Source: CAYWQB01 sp964460785 (GTDB lineage Bacteria; Chlamydiota; Chlamydiia; Chlamydiales; CAYWQB01). From it: DNA of 64,000 nucleotides. Below the pieces are notes generated by a model, which saw only the letters and a list, made by a program, of their open reading frames with translations, was not told the origin of the DNA and did no database searches. The first letter of the stretch is position 1, and every line of letters begins with the position of its first letter. Location of the stretch: assembly GCA_964460785.1 (NCBI GenBank), contig CAYWQB010000003.1:62001-126000 (forward strand), in the 5' to 3' direction. Shown in pieces: positions 17,025-26,030 of this stretch. The position numbers and the translations under genes were made by a program.

Positions 17025-19112
17025 ATGGCAAGAGATAAAAACGAAAAGCTCGAAAATGTACGTAATATCGGGATCATGGCTCACATCGATGCCGGTAAAA
17101 CGACAACAACGGAGCGTATCCTTTTTTACGCTGGGCGCACTCACAAAATCGGTGAGGTTCACGAAGGCGCAGCGACAATGGACTGGATGGAGCAAGAGCA
17201 AGAGCGTGGAATCACGATCACTAGTGCTGCAACTACTGTCTTCTGGGATGGATGTAAAATCAACATTATCGATACCCCAGGACACGTTGACTTTACTGTA
17301 GAAGTAGAGCGTTCTCTACGTGTTCTCGATGGATCTGTCGCTGTATTCTGCGGTGTTGCTGGAGTCCAGCCTCAGTCAGAAACTGTATGGCGCCAAGCAG
17401 ATCGTTATGGCGTTCCTCGTATTGCATTCATCAACAAGATGGACCGTACAGGAGCAGACTTCTTCGAAGCCGTTCAATCCATGAAAGATAAGCTTGGAGC
17501 GAATGCTATTCCAATTCACTGCCCTATTGGTGCAGAATCAGACTTCCAAGGAGTTGTTGACCTTATTACAATGAAGGCTAACATCTTTGATGAAGACAAA
17601 CTTGGAGCAACTTGGAGAGAAGCAGAAATCCCTGCTGAGCTTCAGGAAAAGTGCCAAGAAATGCGCACAGCTCTACTTGATGAACTAGCAACAATTGATG
17701 ATTCAAATGATGAGTTTATGATGAAGGTTCTTGAAGATCCTGATTCATTAACTGCTGAAGACATCCATGCAGTCATCCGTAAAGGCGTATGTGACAACCT
17801 ATTTGTTCCTGTTCTCTGCGGAACAGCATTCAAGAACAAAGGGGTCCAACAGCTACTTAATGCCGTTGTCAACTACATGCCTTCACCTCTTGATCGTGGC
17901 GTCATCAAAGGAACAAACCTTGATACAGATGAAGAGCTAAGCCTAGAGCCTCGTGATGATGAGAAGCTTGCAATTCTAGCCTTTAAAGTGATGACAGACC
18001 CTTATGTCGGTCGCCTGACTTTTGTACGTGTATACAGTGGAACCCTAGAAAAAGGGCAAACCATTTACAACACAACAAAAGGTAAGAAAGAGCGTATTTC
18101 TCGCCTTCTTGAAATGCACTCTAACCAAAGAAAAGACCAAGATGCGTTCCACACAGGAGATATTGCAGCTTGTATCGGCCTTAAGCACAGCTCGACAGGT
18201 GATACACTTTGCGCAGAAGGGACTCCTCTTATCCTTGAAAAGATGGAATTCCCTGAGCCTGTAATCTCCATGGCCATTGAACCTAAATCCAAAGCGGACC
18301 GAGAAAAGCTTTCTACAGCTTTAGGAGCTCTTGCAGAAGAAGATCCTACTTTCCGTGTTTCCAGCAACGAAGAAACTGGTCAGACCATTATCTCTGGTAT
18401 GGGTGAGCTTCACCTTGACATTCTTCGCGACCGGATGATGCGAGAGTTCAAAGTGGAAGCGAATGTGGGCAAACCTCAGGTTTCTTACAAAGAAACAATT
18501 GCCGCTCCTTCAAAAGCCGACACCAAGCTTGTTAAGCAAACTGGTGGTCGCGGACAGTATGCTCACGTTGTTCTGGAAATGGAACCTCGCGAAGCAGGCT
18601 CTGGAAATGAAGTTGTCAGCAAAATTGTTGGTGGTGTGATTCCAAAAGAATACATTCCTTCTGTCATCAAAGGTGTGGAAGAAGGTCTCTCCAACGGTGT
18701 CCTTGCTGGATACGAAACAATTGATACAAAAGTGTCTATTGTCTTCGGTTCTTACCACGAGGTCGACTCCAGTGAAATGGCGTTTAAGATTTGTGGATCC
18801 ATGGCTGTTCGTGAAGCTCTGAAGAAAGCAAAGCCAACCCTACTTGAACCTATCATGAAGGTTGTTGTAACAACACCTGAAGAGAGCATGGGTGATATTA
18901 TGGGAGACCTTAACAGACGTCGTGGACGAATCATCGGCCAAAACTCTGTCAAGGGAGCTCTTGAGATCAATGCAGAGGTACCTCTAAGCGAAATGTTTGG
19001 ATATTCTACACAACTTCGCTCTTTGAGCTCTGGTCGAGCCAACTACACAATGGAGTTTGGTCACTTTGAGCGTGTACCATCAAAGATTCAAGAAGAAATA
19101 GCGAAAAAGTAA
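17025..19112 (+). CDS. fusA: Translation elongation factor G
   Basis: 695 residues, full length. G-domain motifs are the P-loop AHIDAGKTTTT (residues 19-29), the switch I/II regions RGITITSAAT and DTPGHVDFTVEVERSL, and NKMDR. Domains II to V follow normally, with GMGELHLDI and a domain IV loop including GGRGQYAHV. It drives ribosomal translocation with GTP. Ribosome site AGGAGAAAG; 25 bases after rpsG and 15 before rpsJ, clearly one operon. Confidence 0.98.
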   Translation: MARDKNEKLENVRNIGIMAHIDAGKTTTTERILFYAGRTHKIGEVHEGAATMDWMEQEQERGITITSAATTVFWDGCKINIIDTPGHVDFTVEVERSLRVLDGSVAVFCGVAGVQPQSETVWRQADRYGVPRIAFINKMDRTGADFFEAVQSMKDKLGANAIPIHCPIGAESDFQGVVDLITMKANIFDEDKLGATWREAEIPAELQEKCQEMRTALLDELATIDDSNDEFMMKVLEDPDSLTAEDIHAVIRKGVCDNLFVPVLCGTAFKNKGVQQLLNAVVNYMPSPLDRGVIKGTNLDTDEELSLEPRDDEKLAILAFKVMTDPYVGRLTFVRVYSGTLEKGQTIYNTTKGKKERISRLLEMHSNQRKDQDAFHTGDIAACIGLKHSSTGDTLCAEGTPLILEKMEFPEPVISMAIEPKSKADREKLSTALGALAEEDPTFRVSSNEETGQTIISGMGELHLDILRDRMMREFKVEANVGKPQVSYKETIAAPSKADTKLVKQTGGRGQYAHVVLEMEPREAGSGNEVVSKIVGGVIPKEYIPSVIKGVEEGLSNGVLAGYETIDTKVSIVFGSYHEVDSSEMAFKICGSMAVREALKKAKPTLLEPIMKVVVTTPEESMGDIMGDLNRRRGRIIGQNSVKGALEINAEVPLSEMFGYSTQLRSLSSGRANYTMEFGHFERVPSKIQEEIAKK

Positions 19113-19127
19113 GGAACAGGAACTAAT

Positions 19128-19454
19128 ATGGCTCAGAATCCACAGCAACCCCAAAAGATCCGCATTCGCCTGAAGGGTTATGATCAGCGCGTTTTAGATC
19201 TATCTGCTGCTGACATCGTAGAAACAGCGAAGCGTACGGGTGCTCGCATTGCAGGACCCGTTCCTTTGCCAACAAACAAAGAGATCTACACTGTCTTGCG
19301 TTCACCTCACGTTAACCGTAAGTCTCGCGAGCAGTTTGAGATTCGCACACACAAGAGATTAATCGTGCTATTCCCAACAGCACGTACAATCGATGCGCTT
19401 AAATCTCTCTCTTTGCCAGCAGGTGTTGATATTAAGATTAAAGCTGCAGCCTAA
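19128..19454 (+). CDS. rpsJ: Ribosomal protein S10
   Basis: 108 residues including IRIRLKGYDQRVLDLSA and VNRKSREQFEIRTHKRLI, the S10 signatures. In Chlamydiota, as here, S10 follows fusA, where many bacteria have tuf. It takes part in the 30S head and can act in antitermination with NusB. A strong terminator lies 26 bases after the stop. Confidence 0.97.
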   Translation: MAQNPQQPQKIRIRLKGYDQRVLDLSAADIVETAKRTGARIAGPVPLPTNKEIYTVLRSPHVNRKSREQFEIRTHKRLIVLFPTARTIDALKSLSLPAGVDIKIKAAA

Positions 19455-19480
19455 ACATTAGGTACAGCTTAGGATCTATA

Positions 19481-19515
19481 AATGGCGTCACATATTGTGA
19501 CGCCATTTTTTTTTA
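19481..19515 (+). terminator. Rho-independent terminator of the str-type operon
   Basis: AATGGCGTCAC (19481-19491) pairs perfectly with GTGACGCCATT (19497-19507) around a 5-base loop, followed by a T-run to about 19514. It also overlaps the stop of the convergent gene at 19513. Confidence 0.93.
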
Positions 19516-19950
19516 TTTTTTACGCCAGATTTTTCCTTTTACAACTGTCCGAAGATGCTCATCTGAAACATACTCCGCGCGCAACCCGTAGTTCTCTGCA
19601 TCAATTTTTTCATACATTTCGAATCCCTCCATTTCTGAAGGTCCTTGCTTAAACTCCCAAGAAATAGACTCTTCGCTTACAAGCCCTTTCCCTCTTATTT
19701 TCCCAAATAAGGGATTCTCAAGATCTACAGAAAACTCATCCATCGATAAGTCTTGAAAGCTGAGTGTATTTTGCATGGGTTCAGAGATCCCTGCCATTTC
19801 CACTTTTTGCTCCACGTGAACTTTTCCATCATGACTATGTGAAACTTTCCAGTGTGCATAATACTTTAAGGGTTCTGTTGGAATACTGAGTTCCACATCC
19901 CCTTCCCCTAGCCATTCACCAGGCTCAAAAATAAATTGATGACCGTGCAT
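19513..19950 (-). CDS. Hypothetical protein, 145 residues
   Basis: I do not recognise this family. The protein has no signal peptide or membrane segment and is rich in Glu, Ser and His, with a predicted mostly beta pattern: ELSIPTEPLKYYAHWKVSHS, then KVHVEQKVEM, then an ending in VVKGKIWRKK. It begins within the stop of rodA (TAATG, one-base overlap), so it is co-translated with a cell-shape gene. Its stop codon lies in the T-run of the opposite rpsJ terminator. It could be a small lipocalin-like or heme-type barrel, but that is a guess. Confidence 0.6.
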   Translation of the reverse strand: MHGHQFIFEPGEWLGEGDVELSIPTEPLKYYAHWKVSHSHDGKVHVEQKVEMAGISEPMQNTLSFQDLSMDEFSVDLENPLFGKIRGKGLVSEESISWEFKQGPSEMEGFEMYEKIDAENYGLRAEYVSDEHLRTVVKGKIWRKK

Positions 19951-21083
19951 TAGAACATGAACCTCCTGCTATAGATACTTTGTAGAATCCCCAGAGCTGA
20001 CATTGTAGAAAGCATAGATGAGCCTCCGTATGTCACAAGCAACAAGGGCACCCCCGTAATAGGGAAAAGACCCACCATCATACCGATATTCACGACGATA
20101 TGCACCATCAAATAAACAGCAATGCCTGAGGCTAGCACACAGCCAAAATAATCCTTGGCTACAGCTGCTACCCGAAAGCTAAGGTGGATAAGAATATAAA
20201 AAAGGATCAGTAAAATAAGCATCCCAACAAATCCAAACTCCTCCCCATACGCGGGGAACACGGAATCTGTTGTCACTTCAGGTAGCCATCCTTTTCTTGC
20301 ATACTCTCCCATTCTCCAGCCCTTGCCTTTGACCCCTCCAACTCCGATCGCAGTCATTGCAGCTTTTTGCTGATAAGAATTGGGGTCCAAGCGCTCATAT
20401 TGATATTCCTTAATCACTTTTGTGGCATAAGGACGGAGAGCGTCATGGGAAACTAGCCCGGAAAAGATAAGCCCTACGATAAAAAGTGCAAGCAGCCCAC
20501 CTCCAGCCATTAAGCGTACTAATTTTGGATGGATCCCTCCAAAGTAGAACATGGAAAGCGCGATAGGCAAAAATACAAGCGCAGACCCTAGATCTGGCTG
20601 TTTTAGAATAAGCAAAAAAGGAATGCCAATGATGATCCCACTATATAGAGCCGTTGAGAGCTCTGTAGCACGGCTTCGCCTTTTTTCCAAAAACCAACTC
20701 AATGTAATAACCACAACAAGCATGGCAGATTGTGAGGGTTGCACAGCAATATTTAAAATAGGGATGCGGTACCACCGGTGCACATTTTTGTGTGGATCCA
20801 CTAAAAAAAGCCCAATCAAAGCAAGAAGAGTAATGGCATAAGAAATCCATGCCCATTCTCTTAATTTTTGATAATCGAACCCAGCAAAAAATAGATATGC
20901 GAACCACCCAAGCGCCAACCATTGAATTTGAGCCTTTGCCTGCGAAGTCAGAATAGGTGCATGCCCTGCCTCCACAGAAGAGAGGTCATACGAGGTCATG
21001 ACACACAAGCTAATGATGGAAATACATATGATCACAGGGATCATATAAAAGTTCATTCTTGATAAGTACTTATAGCTCCACAC
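19950..21083 (-). CDS. rodA: Rod-shape determining SEDS protein
   Basis: 377 residues with about ten membrane helices. SEDS landmarks are visible: QPDLGSALVFLPIALSMFY (near 164-182) and TDSVFPAYGEEFGFVGMLIL (near 270), plus GLFPITGVPLLLVTYGGSSM near the C-terminus. RodA/FtsW proteins polymerise lipid II glycan strands with a partner PBP. From memory, this gene is divergent from birA in C. trachomatis too. The start is GTG 21083 with AAAGG 6 bases upstream; an ATG nine codons later is the alternative. Confidence 0.92.
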   Translation of the reverse strand: MWSYKYLSRMNFYMIPVIICISIISLCVMTSYDLSSVEAGHAPILTSQAKAQIQWLALGWFAYLFFAGFDYQKLREWAWISYAITLLALIGLFLVDPHKNVHRWYRIPILNIAVQPSQSAMLVVVITLSWFLEKRRSRATELSTALYSGIIIGIPFLLILKQPDLGSALVFLPIALSMFYFGGIHPKLVRLMAGGGLLALFIVGLIFSGLVSHDALRPYATKVIKEYQYERLDPNSYQQKAAMTAIGVGGVKGKGWRMGEYARKGWLPEVTTDSVFPAYGEEFGFVGMLILLILFYILIHLSFRVAAVAKDYFGCVLASGIAVYLMVHIVVNIGMMVGLFPITGVPLLLVTYGGSSMLSTMSALGILQSIYSRRFMF

Positions 21084-21156
21084 AATGAGCCTTTAGTTTT
21101 AAAGGAGATTCTAGATAGAATGTCCATTCTTTCTTCTTTGAGATTATCTTTCAATC

Positions 21157-21888
21157 ATGGACACCCTTTGGCACCGCTTTCAAGAACTCCCTTCAACAAA
21201 TGGCTGGGCAAAAGAGCAGATACAACATCTCGACCCCCATGCTCTTCATGTGATTGTTGCAGAGTCTCAAACAAAAGGCTATGGGCAATGGGGGCGTAGC
21301 TGGGTTGCACAACCTGGAGCCAGCTTAACAGCCTCTCTTGCTTTTTTTTCTCCCCAACTTCCCTTACATGTAGGAGGGCTTTCCTTAGCTCTACTACAAG
21401 GAGTCATTCAACACCTTACTTCTCTAGGAGTTAAGATATCGATTAAATGGCCGAATGACCTGTACTTAGGCCAGAAGAAGGTTGGAGGTATTTTAGGAGA
21501 AATTGTGACTCTAGACCATTCGTATGGGGTAATTATTGGCTTAGGGCTTAACCTCACCCTGCCAGAATCTACACTTGAGGAAGTCTCTCAACCTGCTACT
21601 TCTCTAGCCTCTTTATACCCAGACATCGACTGGAAGGCCAGCTCTCTCCTTTCTGAGTGGGTCAAGAGCTGTCACCCGATCATTTTAAATTGGGTTCAGC
21701 GCCAAGCATTACCCTCCCTGCACTCTTTAAACCAACACCTTCTATGGAAAGGAGAGTATGTGGTGGTGCACCAAAGAGACAAAAGGCTCCATGGAAAGCT
21801 TATCGGCATTGCTCCAGAAGGTTCTCTCAACCTGCTGACAGAGCAAGGGGAAACACTTATTTCTTCAGGGACTCTACGTCTTAGCTAA
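21157..21888 (+). CDS. birA: Biotin-protein ligase (group I, no repressor domain)
   Basis: 243 residues, catalytic and C-terminal domains only. ESQTKGYGQWGRSW (35-49) is the biotinyl-AMP binding loop; IKWPNDLYL carries the catalytic Lys (K97), and KKVGGILGE and GLGLNLTLP follow. It attaches biotin to the BCCP subunit of acetyl-CoA carboxylase. The loop is unusual: E. coli GRGRRGRKW reads GYGQWGRSW here, with Gln44 at the position of Arg118. Arg118 mutants of E. coli BirA release biotinyl-AMP early. It is convergent with the NifU gene (8-base overlap) and divergent from rodA. Confidence 0.92.
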   Translation: MDTLWHRFQELPSTNGWAKEQIQHLDPHALHVIVAESQTKGYGQWGRSWVAQPGASLTASLAFFSPQLPLHVGGLSLALLQGVIQHLTSLGVKISIKWPNDLYLGQKKVGGILGEIVTLDHSYGVIIGLGLNLTLPESTLEEVSQPATSLASLYPDIDWKASSLLSEWVKSCHPIILNWVQRQALPSLHSLNQHLLWKGEYVVVHQRDKRLHGKLIGIAPEGSLNLLTEQGETLISSGTLRLS

Positions 21889-22654
21889 GCGCTCCCATAT
21901 CAGGAATCACAACCAAGTCGGGATGCACCCTGGCTTGCAAGGTTTGTTGAATGTAAGACAAAGTAGCTCCCGTAGCAGAAAAGCAGCTGGTACACGCCCC
22001 TTGATATGCAATGATCACTTCTCGATCATTGATCAAGTTTAAGACTTCAACCCCTCCAGCATCTAGTTCAATATAGGGCCGAATCTCTTGAGCAATAACC
22101 TCTTCAATCAAGGCCAACTTCTTTTTCAAGCTCATTTCCGCAAAGCCAGGATACCCCCCTTCCAAGACTTCCACTTCACGAGCCATTGGGGTTACATAAG
22201 TCTCAGGAAGAGGAATATCCATACAGCTTTCCATCGCTTGCTCCAGAGCTCCCAACGCAAGGTTTAAGTGAGCTGCGGTCTCTATAGGAAAAGCATTTTC
22301 TCCAGGCTTTGCTCCCAGTTCGTGCTCAACAAAGTCTGCAGTAAAGCGGCGCACTTGATCATAATTTTTCCCAATAGAAAGCCGGCATAAAGCTTCACAG
22401 GCACCTAAAAGAGCAGACTGACCAAAAACTTGAAACTTAGCATCCACAACGCTGCCATCACTAGGGTCCACCAAAAAGAAAAGGGCTGCGATATTTCCTT
22501 CTTCCAAGCTCCCCTCTTCACCATAAGCAAGACGAAGGTCCTGTGCTTCAGCCCTCTCATTGGTAAATAATCCCATACACTGCGGCTTCATAATATAATC
22601 ACGAAGCCTTGGAGCATAACGCTCCCAAGGAAAAGAATCTAAGGGGATACGCAT
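21881..22654 (-). CDS. NifU-like iron-sulfur scaffold protein
   Basis: 257 residues from ATG 22654 (GGAG 9 bases upstream); a TTG at 22669 is possible. The N-terminal half resembles a diverged IscU-type domain with scattered Cys (KPQCMGLF; CEALCRL). The C-terminal 75 residues are a NifU domain with the CxxC pair in YQGACTSCFSATG, expected to bind a [4Fe-4S] cluster. It would build and pass on Fe-S clusters in the cytoplasm. It overlaps the NifS-like gene by 16 bases, the arrangement known in Chlamydia, although that NifS-like partner looks inactive here. Confidence 0.85.
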   Translation of the reverse strand: MRIPLDSFPWERYAPRLRDYIMKPQCMGLFTNERAEAQDLRLAYGEEGSLEEGNIAALFFLVDPSDGSVVDAKFQVFGQSALLGACEALCRLSIGKNYDQVRRFTADFVEHELGAKPGENAFPIETAAHLNLALGALEQAMESCMDIPLPETYVTPMAREVEVLEGGYPGFAEMSLKKKLALIEEVIAQEIRPYIELDAGGVEVLNLINDREVIIAYQGACTSCFSATGATLSYIQQTLQARVHPDLVVIPDMGALS

Positions 22655-23823
22655 TCGTTCTCGCTCCAATGTTTCGATGCCTTTTGCAACTCCAGCACTT
22701 CTTCCTTTAAAATTTGAACCAAATCATCGATATGCTTTTGGTCATGCCACCGGCAAAAAGAAAAGCTAAGGGCTGTTTTTGCTTTTTCCTTTGGATAGTT
22801 ACTTGCCTCTAAGAGAAGGGAAATTTGCTGAAAATTTCCTCCTCCAAAACTTGCTGTTACTCCTCTTTCATTCAGACGGTAGAGAAGCAAATCATTCGCA
22901 ACGCCAGGGAATAACAAAGTTGATAAATGAGGAGCTCGTGCACATGCAGCAAAAGCAACCTCAATACCTGGTATTTCATGAGTCACCGCTTGCTCAAAAG
23001 CAAAGCGCAACATAGAGATCTCTGTCCCCATATAATCGAGGTACTCTGCTCCTTCCATTGCAGCCTGACCTAGGGCCATGGCATGTGCAGCGCTCCAGCT
23101 CCCTCCTCGCCTTCCTCTCTGTTCTGCTCCTCCCACAATAAATGGAGGTAAAGGGTGATTTTTTCGATAAAGAAGCACTCCTATCCCCTGTGGACAATGC
23201 AAAGCTTGCCCATCAAAGGTACAGTAGTCTACTCCCCATTCAGCAAGGCTCATAGGAAATTTCCCCACCGCATGGGTCACATCTACATGTGTACTCAAAC
23301 CCCTCTCTCGTGCAACCTCCAAAATTTCATCAATCGGTTGCAAAACCCCTGTCACCCCATTGACAAGACTGAATGAGAGAAACCCTGTTCTCGGTGTCAA
23401 TTCTCCTTTCAGCGTAGCTGCCTCTAGCTGTCCATTGGAATTGACATCTAGCTGTGTAACCACTGCTCCACTTTCCCTGGCAAGACGCTCAAGGCCTAAA
23501 ATATTTGGAGCTTCTTCTATCTTGGTTGTTAGAAAATGGTTGCGTCCTTCTTCTTCCAGAGCGGTCTTTGAAGCTGCATAAAGAGCATGATTTACTGCTT
23601 CTGTCCCCGACGAGGTCAGAACAAGATCATATTCCCCTTCTGTATCTAAAAGGTGATAAATTGATTCATAGGATTCTCTAATTTTCCTCAAAGCGGCTTG
23701 TCCTTTCTTACACGGAGAAAGAGGACTTGCCCACTGTTCTTCTAAACCTTTTAAGAACACCTCCAGCACCTTTTTTGAAGGAAAAGAGCTACTGCTGTGA
23801 TCAAAGTAGAGGTCTTTTTTCAT
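22639..23823 (-). CDS. NifS-like aminotransferase-fold protein lacking catalytic residues
   Basis: 394 residues with the length and fold landmarks of class V cysteine desulfurases: YFDHSSSSFPS, LTSSGTEAVNHALY, HVDVTHAVGKFPMSL and GGAEQRGRRGG. The active site is replaced. The PLP-lysine motif (family SGHK/CGHK-LHAPKG) reads DGQALHCPQG, so His-Lys is Gln206-Ala207. The PLP-stacking His (VEHPAV) is Glu104. The catalytic Cys loop (SSGSACTS) reads SFGGGNFQ, with Asn330. It therefore should not form a normal PLP aldimine or persulfide. The frame is intact and overlaps NifU, so it is probably retained as a non-catalytic partner. It overlaps the gpmA stop (ATGA). Confidence 0.85.
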   Translation of the reverse strand: MKKDLYFDHSSSSFPSKKVLEVFLKGLEEQWASPLSPCKKGQAALRKIRESYESIYHLLDTEGEYDLVLTSSGTEAVNHALYAASKTALEEEGRNHFLTTKIEEAPNILGLERLARESGAVVTQLDVNSNGQLEAATLKGELTPRTGFLSFSLVNGVTGVLQPIDEILEVARERGLSTHVDVTHAVGKFPMSLAEWGVDYCTFDGQALHCPQGIGVLLYRKNHPLPPFIVGGAEQRGRRGGSWSAAHAMALGQAAMEGAEYLDYMGTEISMLRFAFEQAVTHEIPGIEVAFAACARAPHLSTLLFPGVANDLLLYRLNERGVTASFGGGNFQQISLLLEASNYPKEKAKTALSFSFCRWHDQKHIDDLVQILKEEVLELQKASKHWSENECVSP

Positions 23824-24473
23824 AATCGATTAAATCCTTTCTGATCATACTTATAGAACCAAGGCTCTCCTGTAGGAATTTCTAACTGCACAACTTCTTC
23901 CTTACTCAATCCCTCTATTTCCATCACAATAGACCGAAGGGAGTTGCCATGTGCTGCGACCAATAGAGTTTTCCCCTCTTCAAGTGCAGGTAAAATAGAT
24001 TGCTGGAAATAAGGGATCGTACGTGCAGCGGTCATTTCCAAGCTCTCTCCTTCTGGAGGAGGCTCATCATAACTTCGGCGCCAGCGGTGAACCTGTTCAA
24101 CGCCAAACTCCGCACGCGCTTGATCTTTATTCTTGCCTTGGAGCTTTCCATAGTGACGCTCATTTAATTGCCAAGCAGCATACACAGGGAGAGACTTCTC
24201 TACACCTTCTTCATAAGAGCAACGCACATCTTCATGAACAAAAACAGGAACTGGCAGGGATTCATTTTCACTTAAAGCGAGCATAGCTGTCATTTGTGCT
24301 CGAATCAATGTGGAGGTATAGACGATATCTATCTTTTCTTGCTTTATGAGCGTTCCTGCAGAAAGAGCTTCTTCGATCCCTGTCTTAGATAAGGGAACAT
24401 CAACCCACCCCGTGAATAAATTTTTTTTATTCCATAGTGATTGCCCATGCCGCAGCAAGATCAAGCGCCCCAT
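23820..24473 (-). CDS. gpmA: 2,3-bisphosphoglycerate-dependent phosphoglycerate mutase
   Basis: 217 residues. LILLRHGQSLWNKKNLFTGW (residues 4-23) holds the phosphohistidine RHG motif; GWVDVPLSKTG, ERHYGKLQGKNK and VAAHGNSLRS (second catalytic His) complete the site. It interconverts 3- and 2-phosphoglycerate in glycolysis; enolase lies 10 kb away. GAGGAGG upstream of ATG 24473 is a strong ribosome site. It is the first gene of the gpmA-NifS-like-NifU operon, the same order that I recall from Chlamydia. Confidence 0.95.
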   Translation of the reverse strand: MGRLILLRHGQSLWNKKNLFTGWVDVPLSKTGIEEALSAGTLIKQEKIDIVYTSTLIRAQMTAMLALSENESLPVPVFVHEDVRCSYEEGVEKSLPVYAAWQLNERHYGKLQGKNKDQARAEFGVEQVHRWRRSYDEPPPEGESLEMTAARTIPYFQQSILPALEEGKTLLVAAHGNSLRSIVMEIEGLSKEEVVQLEIPTGEPWFYKYDQKGFNRL

Positions 24474-24585
24474 AACAAACCTCCTCGTTCAAGCGACAGG
24501 AGTCTAGCAGGAATAATTGATTTTGACCATGCTCCCTTATAGGAAATAGATAGAGATTTACAAGCTTCTGCGGTAAAATGTTACC

Positions 24586-25278
24586 ATGAATAAAGAACGC
24601 TTAAATCATTTTTTGGCCCGATGCGGCCTTGCTTCTCGTCGTCACTGTGACTCTCTTATCCAGGAGGGGCGGTGTACGGTTAATGGCGAGGAAATTTCAA
24701 CCCCTGGCTACAGAGTAGATCCTCTCAAAGATGAGGTTTGCTTTGACGGAGAAAAACTCCGCCCCCCTGCTGCTGCAGTGATCTATTTATTTCATAAACC
24801 TAAAGGTTATATCTGCTCACACAGAGGAAGAAAAACCATTTATGACTTATTCACTGAAGAGTCTGCGCGCCTTTTCTCTGTAGGCCGACTTGATAAAGAT
24901 ACTTCTGGGCTTCTACTTGTGACGAACAATGGAAAGTTAGCACAAAAGCTGATCCACCCCTCGTCAAACCTCAGCAAAGAATATCTAGTCAAAACAGACA
25001 ATTTCGTGACAGACGCTCATCTAAAAGCTCTTGCTGAAGGTTACACGATTGCAGGTAAATGGATGCGCCCTGCTTCTGTAAAAAAAATGCGCAAAGGAAC
25101 GATTAAAATTTCTTTGAAAGAAGGAAAAAAGCATGAGGTGCGAATCTTAGTTGCAAATGCTGGGCTCACCTTACTTTCTCTTAAACGAGTGCGGCTGGGG
25201 AACCTTCACTTAGGCAACCTCCCTGAGGGGTACTACAAAAAAATCTCTCTAGACCAAGCAATGAAGGCATTTGACTAG
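24586..25278 (+). CDS. RsuA/RluB-family rRNA pseudouridine synthase
   Basis: 230 residues. An N-terminal S4 RNA-binding domain (LNHFLARCGLASRRHCDSLI, residues 5-24) is followed by the catalytic GRLDKDTSGLLLVTNNG (about 103-119) and a KKHEVRILVANAGL segment. The family makes pseudouridine in 16S (RsuA) or 23S (RluB/E/F) rRNA; the DKDTSGLLL form and the compact size do not settle which. It is divergent from gpmA and one codon-overlap upstream of pgeF (TAGTG). Confidence 0.9.
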   Translation: MNKERLNHFLARCGLASRRHCDSLIQEGRCTVNGEEISTPGYRVDPLKDEVCFDGEKLRPPAAAVIYLFHKPKGYICSHRGRKTIYDLFTEESARLFSVGRLDKDTSGLLLVTNNGKLAQKLIHPSSNLSKEYLVKTDNFVTDAHLKALAEGYTIAGKWMRPASVKKMRKGTIKISLKEGKKHEVRILVANAGLTLLSLKRVRLGNLHLGNLPEGYYKKISLDQAMKAFD

Positions 25279-26030
25279 TGCTAAAGCAACGGAGGGGGGA
25301 GAGCAATCTTTGTTACTATACGCATGACTGCTTTCAGCCTTTTCCATGGATTACACATGGATTTTTCACTCGCTGGGGAGGTTGTAGCCCTGCTCCCTTT
25401 GATGAACTAAATGTTGGACTTCTTTCCAATGACTCTGACAAAAATGTTCAGCAGAACTTGAAAACCATCCAACAAGCTCTCTATATCCCTGCTCTTTTCC
25501 CTGTAAAGCAAGTGCATGGTACTACAATTCTCACAACAAAAGAGCTCTCTACTACGAGCGAAGCAGATGCAATTGTCACAGACACCCCCGGAGAAGGATT
25601 ACTCATTCAGCATGCAGACTGTCAGGCAGCACTTGTACTTGACCCTATCAAGCGAGTAATTGCAGCTATACACTGTGGCTGGCAAGGCAATGTAAAAAAT
25701 ATTTATGCAAAAGTTGTCGCTTATTTGCATGAACGTTGGAGCTCAGAGCCAAAAGACCTTATTGTAGCGATTTCCCCAAGTTTAGGCCCTAAACACAGTG
25801 AGTTCAGAAACTATCAGCAAGAATTTCCCAAAGACATGTGGAGGTATGTAGATCCTCACATGCATTTAAACCTCTGGCAACTATCAAAAGATCAGTTGAT
25901 GCTAGCGGGAATTAGAGAAGCAAATATTCACTTTCCCAATATCTGCACATACTCAAACGCGGAGTTCTTCTCCTATCGCAGGGAGAAGGAGACTGGACGC
26001 TGTGGCTCTGTGATTGGAATCTGTTTGTAA
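25278..26030 (+). CDS. pgeF: Purine-nucleoside phosphorylase / laccase-domain protein (YfiH family)
   Basis: 250 residues. Motifs of the YfiH/PgeF (DUF152) family are present: GFFTRWGGCSPAPFDELNVG, VKQVHGTTI, IQHADCQAALVLD (metal-binding His and Cys) and AIHCGWQGN. The family has been described as a multicopper polyphenol oxidase, a purine nucleoside phosphorylase and a peptidoglycan-editing factor; sequence alone does not decide. The start is GTG 25278, overlapping the preceding stop. No better ATG exists before the conserved region. Its last 78 bases are antisense to the neighbouring 629-residue gene. Confidence 0.85.
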   Translation: MLKQRRGESNLCYYTHDCFQPFPWITHGFFTRWGGCSPAPFDELNVGLLSNDSDKNVQQNLKTIQQALYIPALFPVKQVHGTTILTTKELSTTSEADAIVTDTPGEGLLIQHADCQAALVLDPIKRVIAAIHCGWQGNVKNIYAKVVAYLHERWSSEPKDLIVAISPSLGPKHSEFRNYQQEFPKDMWRYVDPHMHLNLWQLSKDQLMLAGIREANIHFPNICTYSNAEFFSYRREKETGRCGSVIGICL

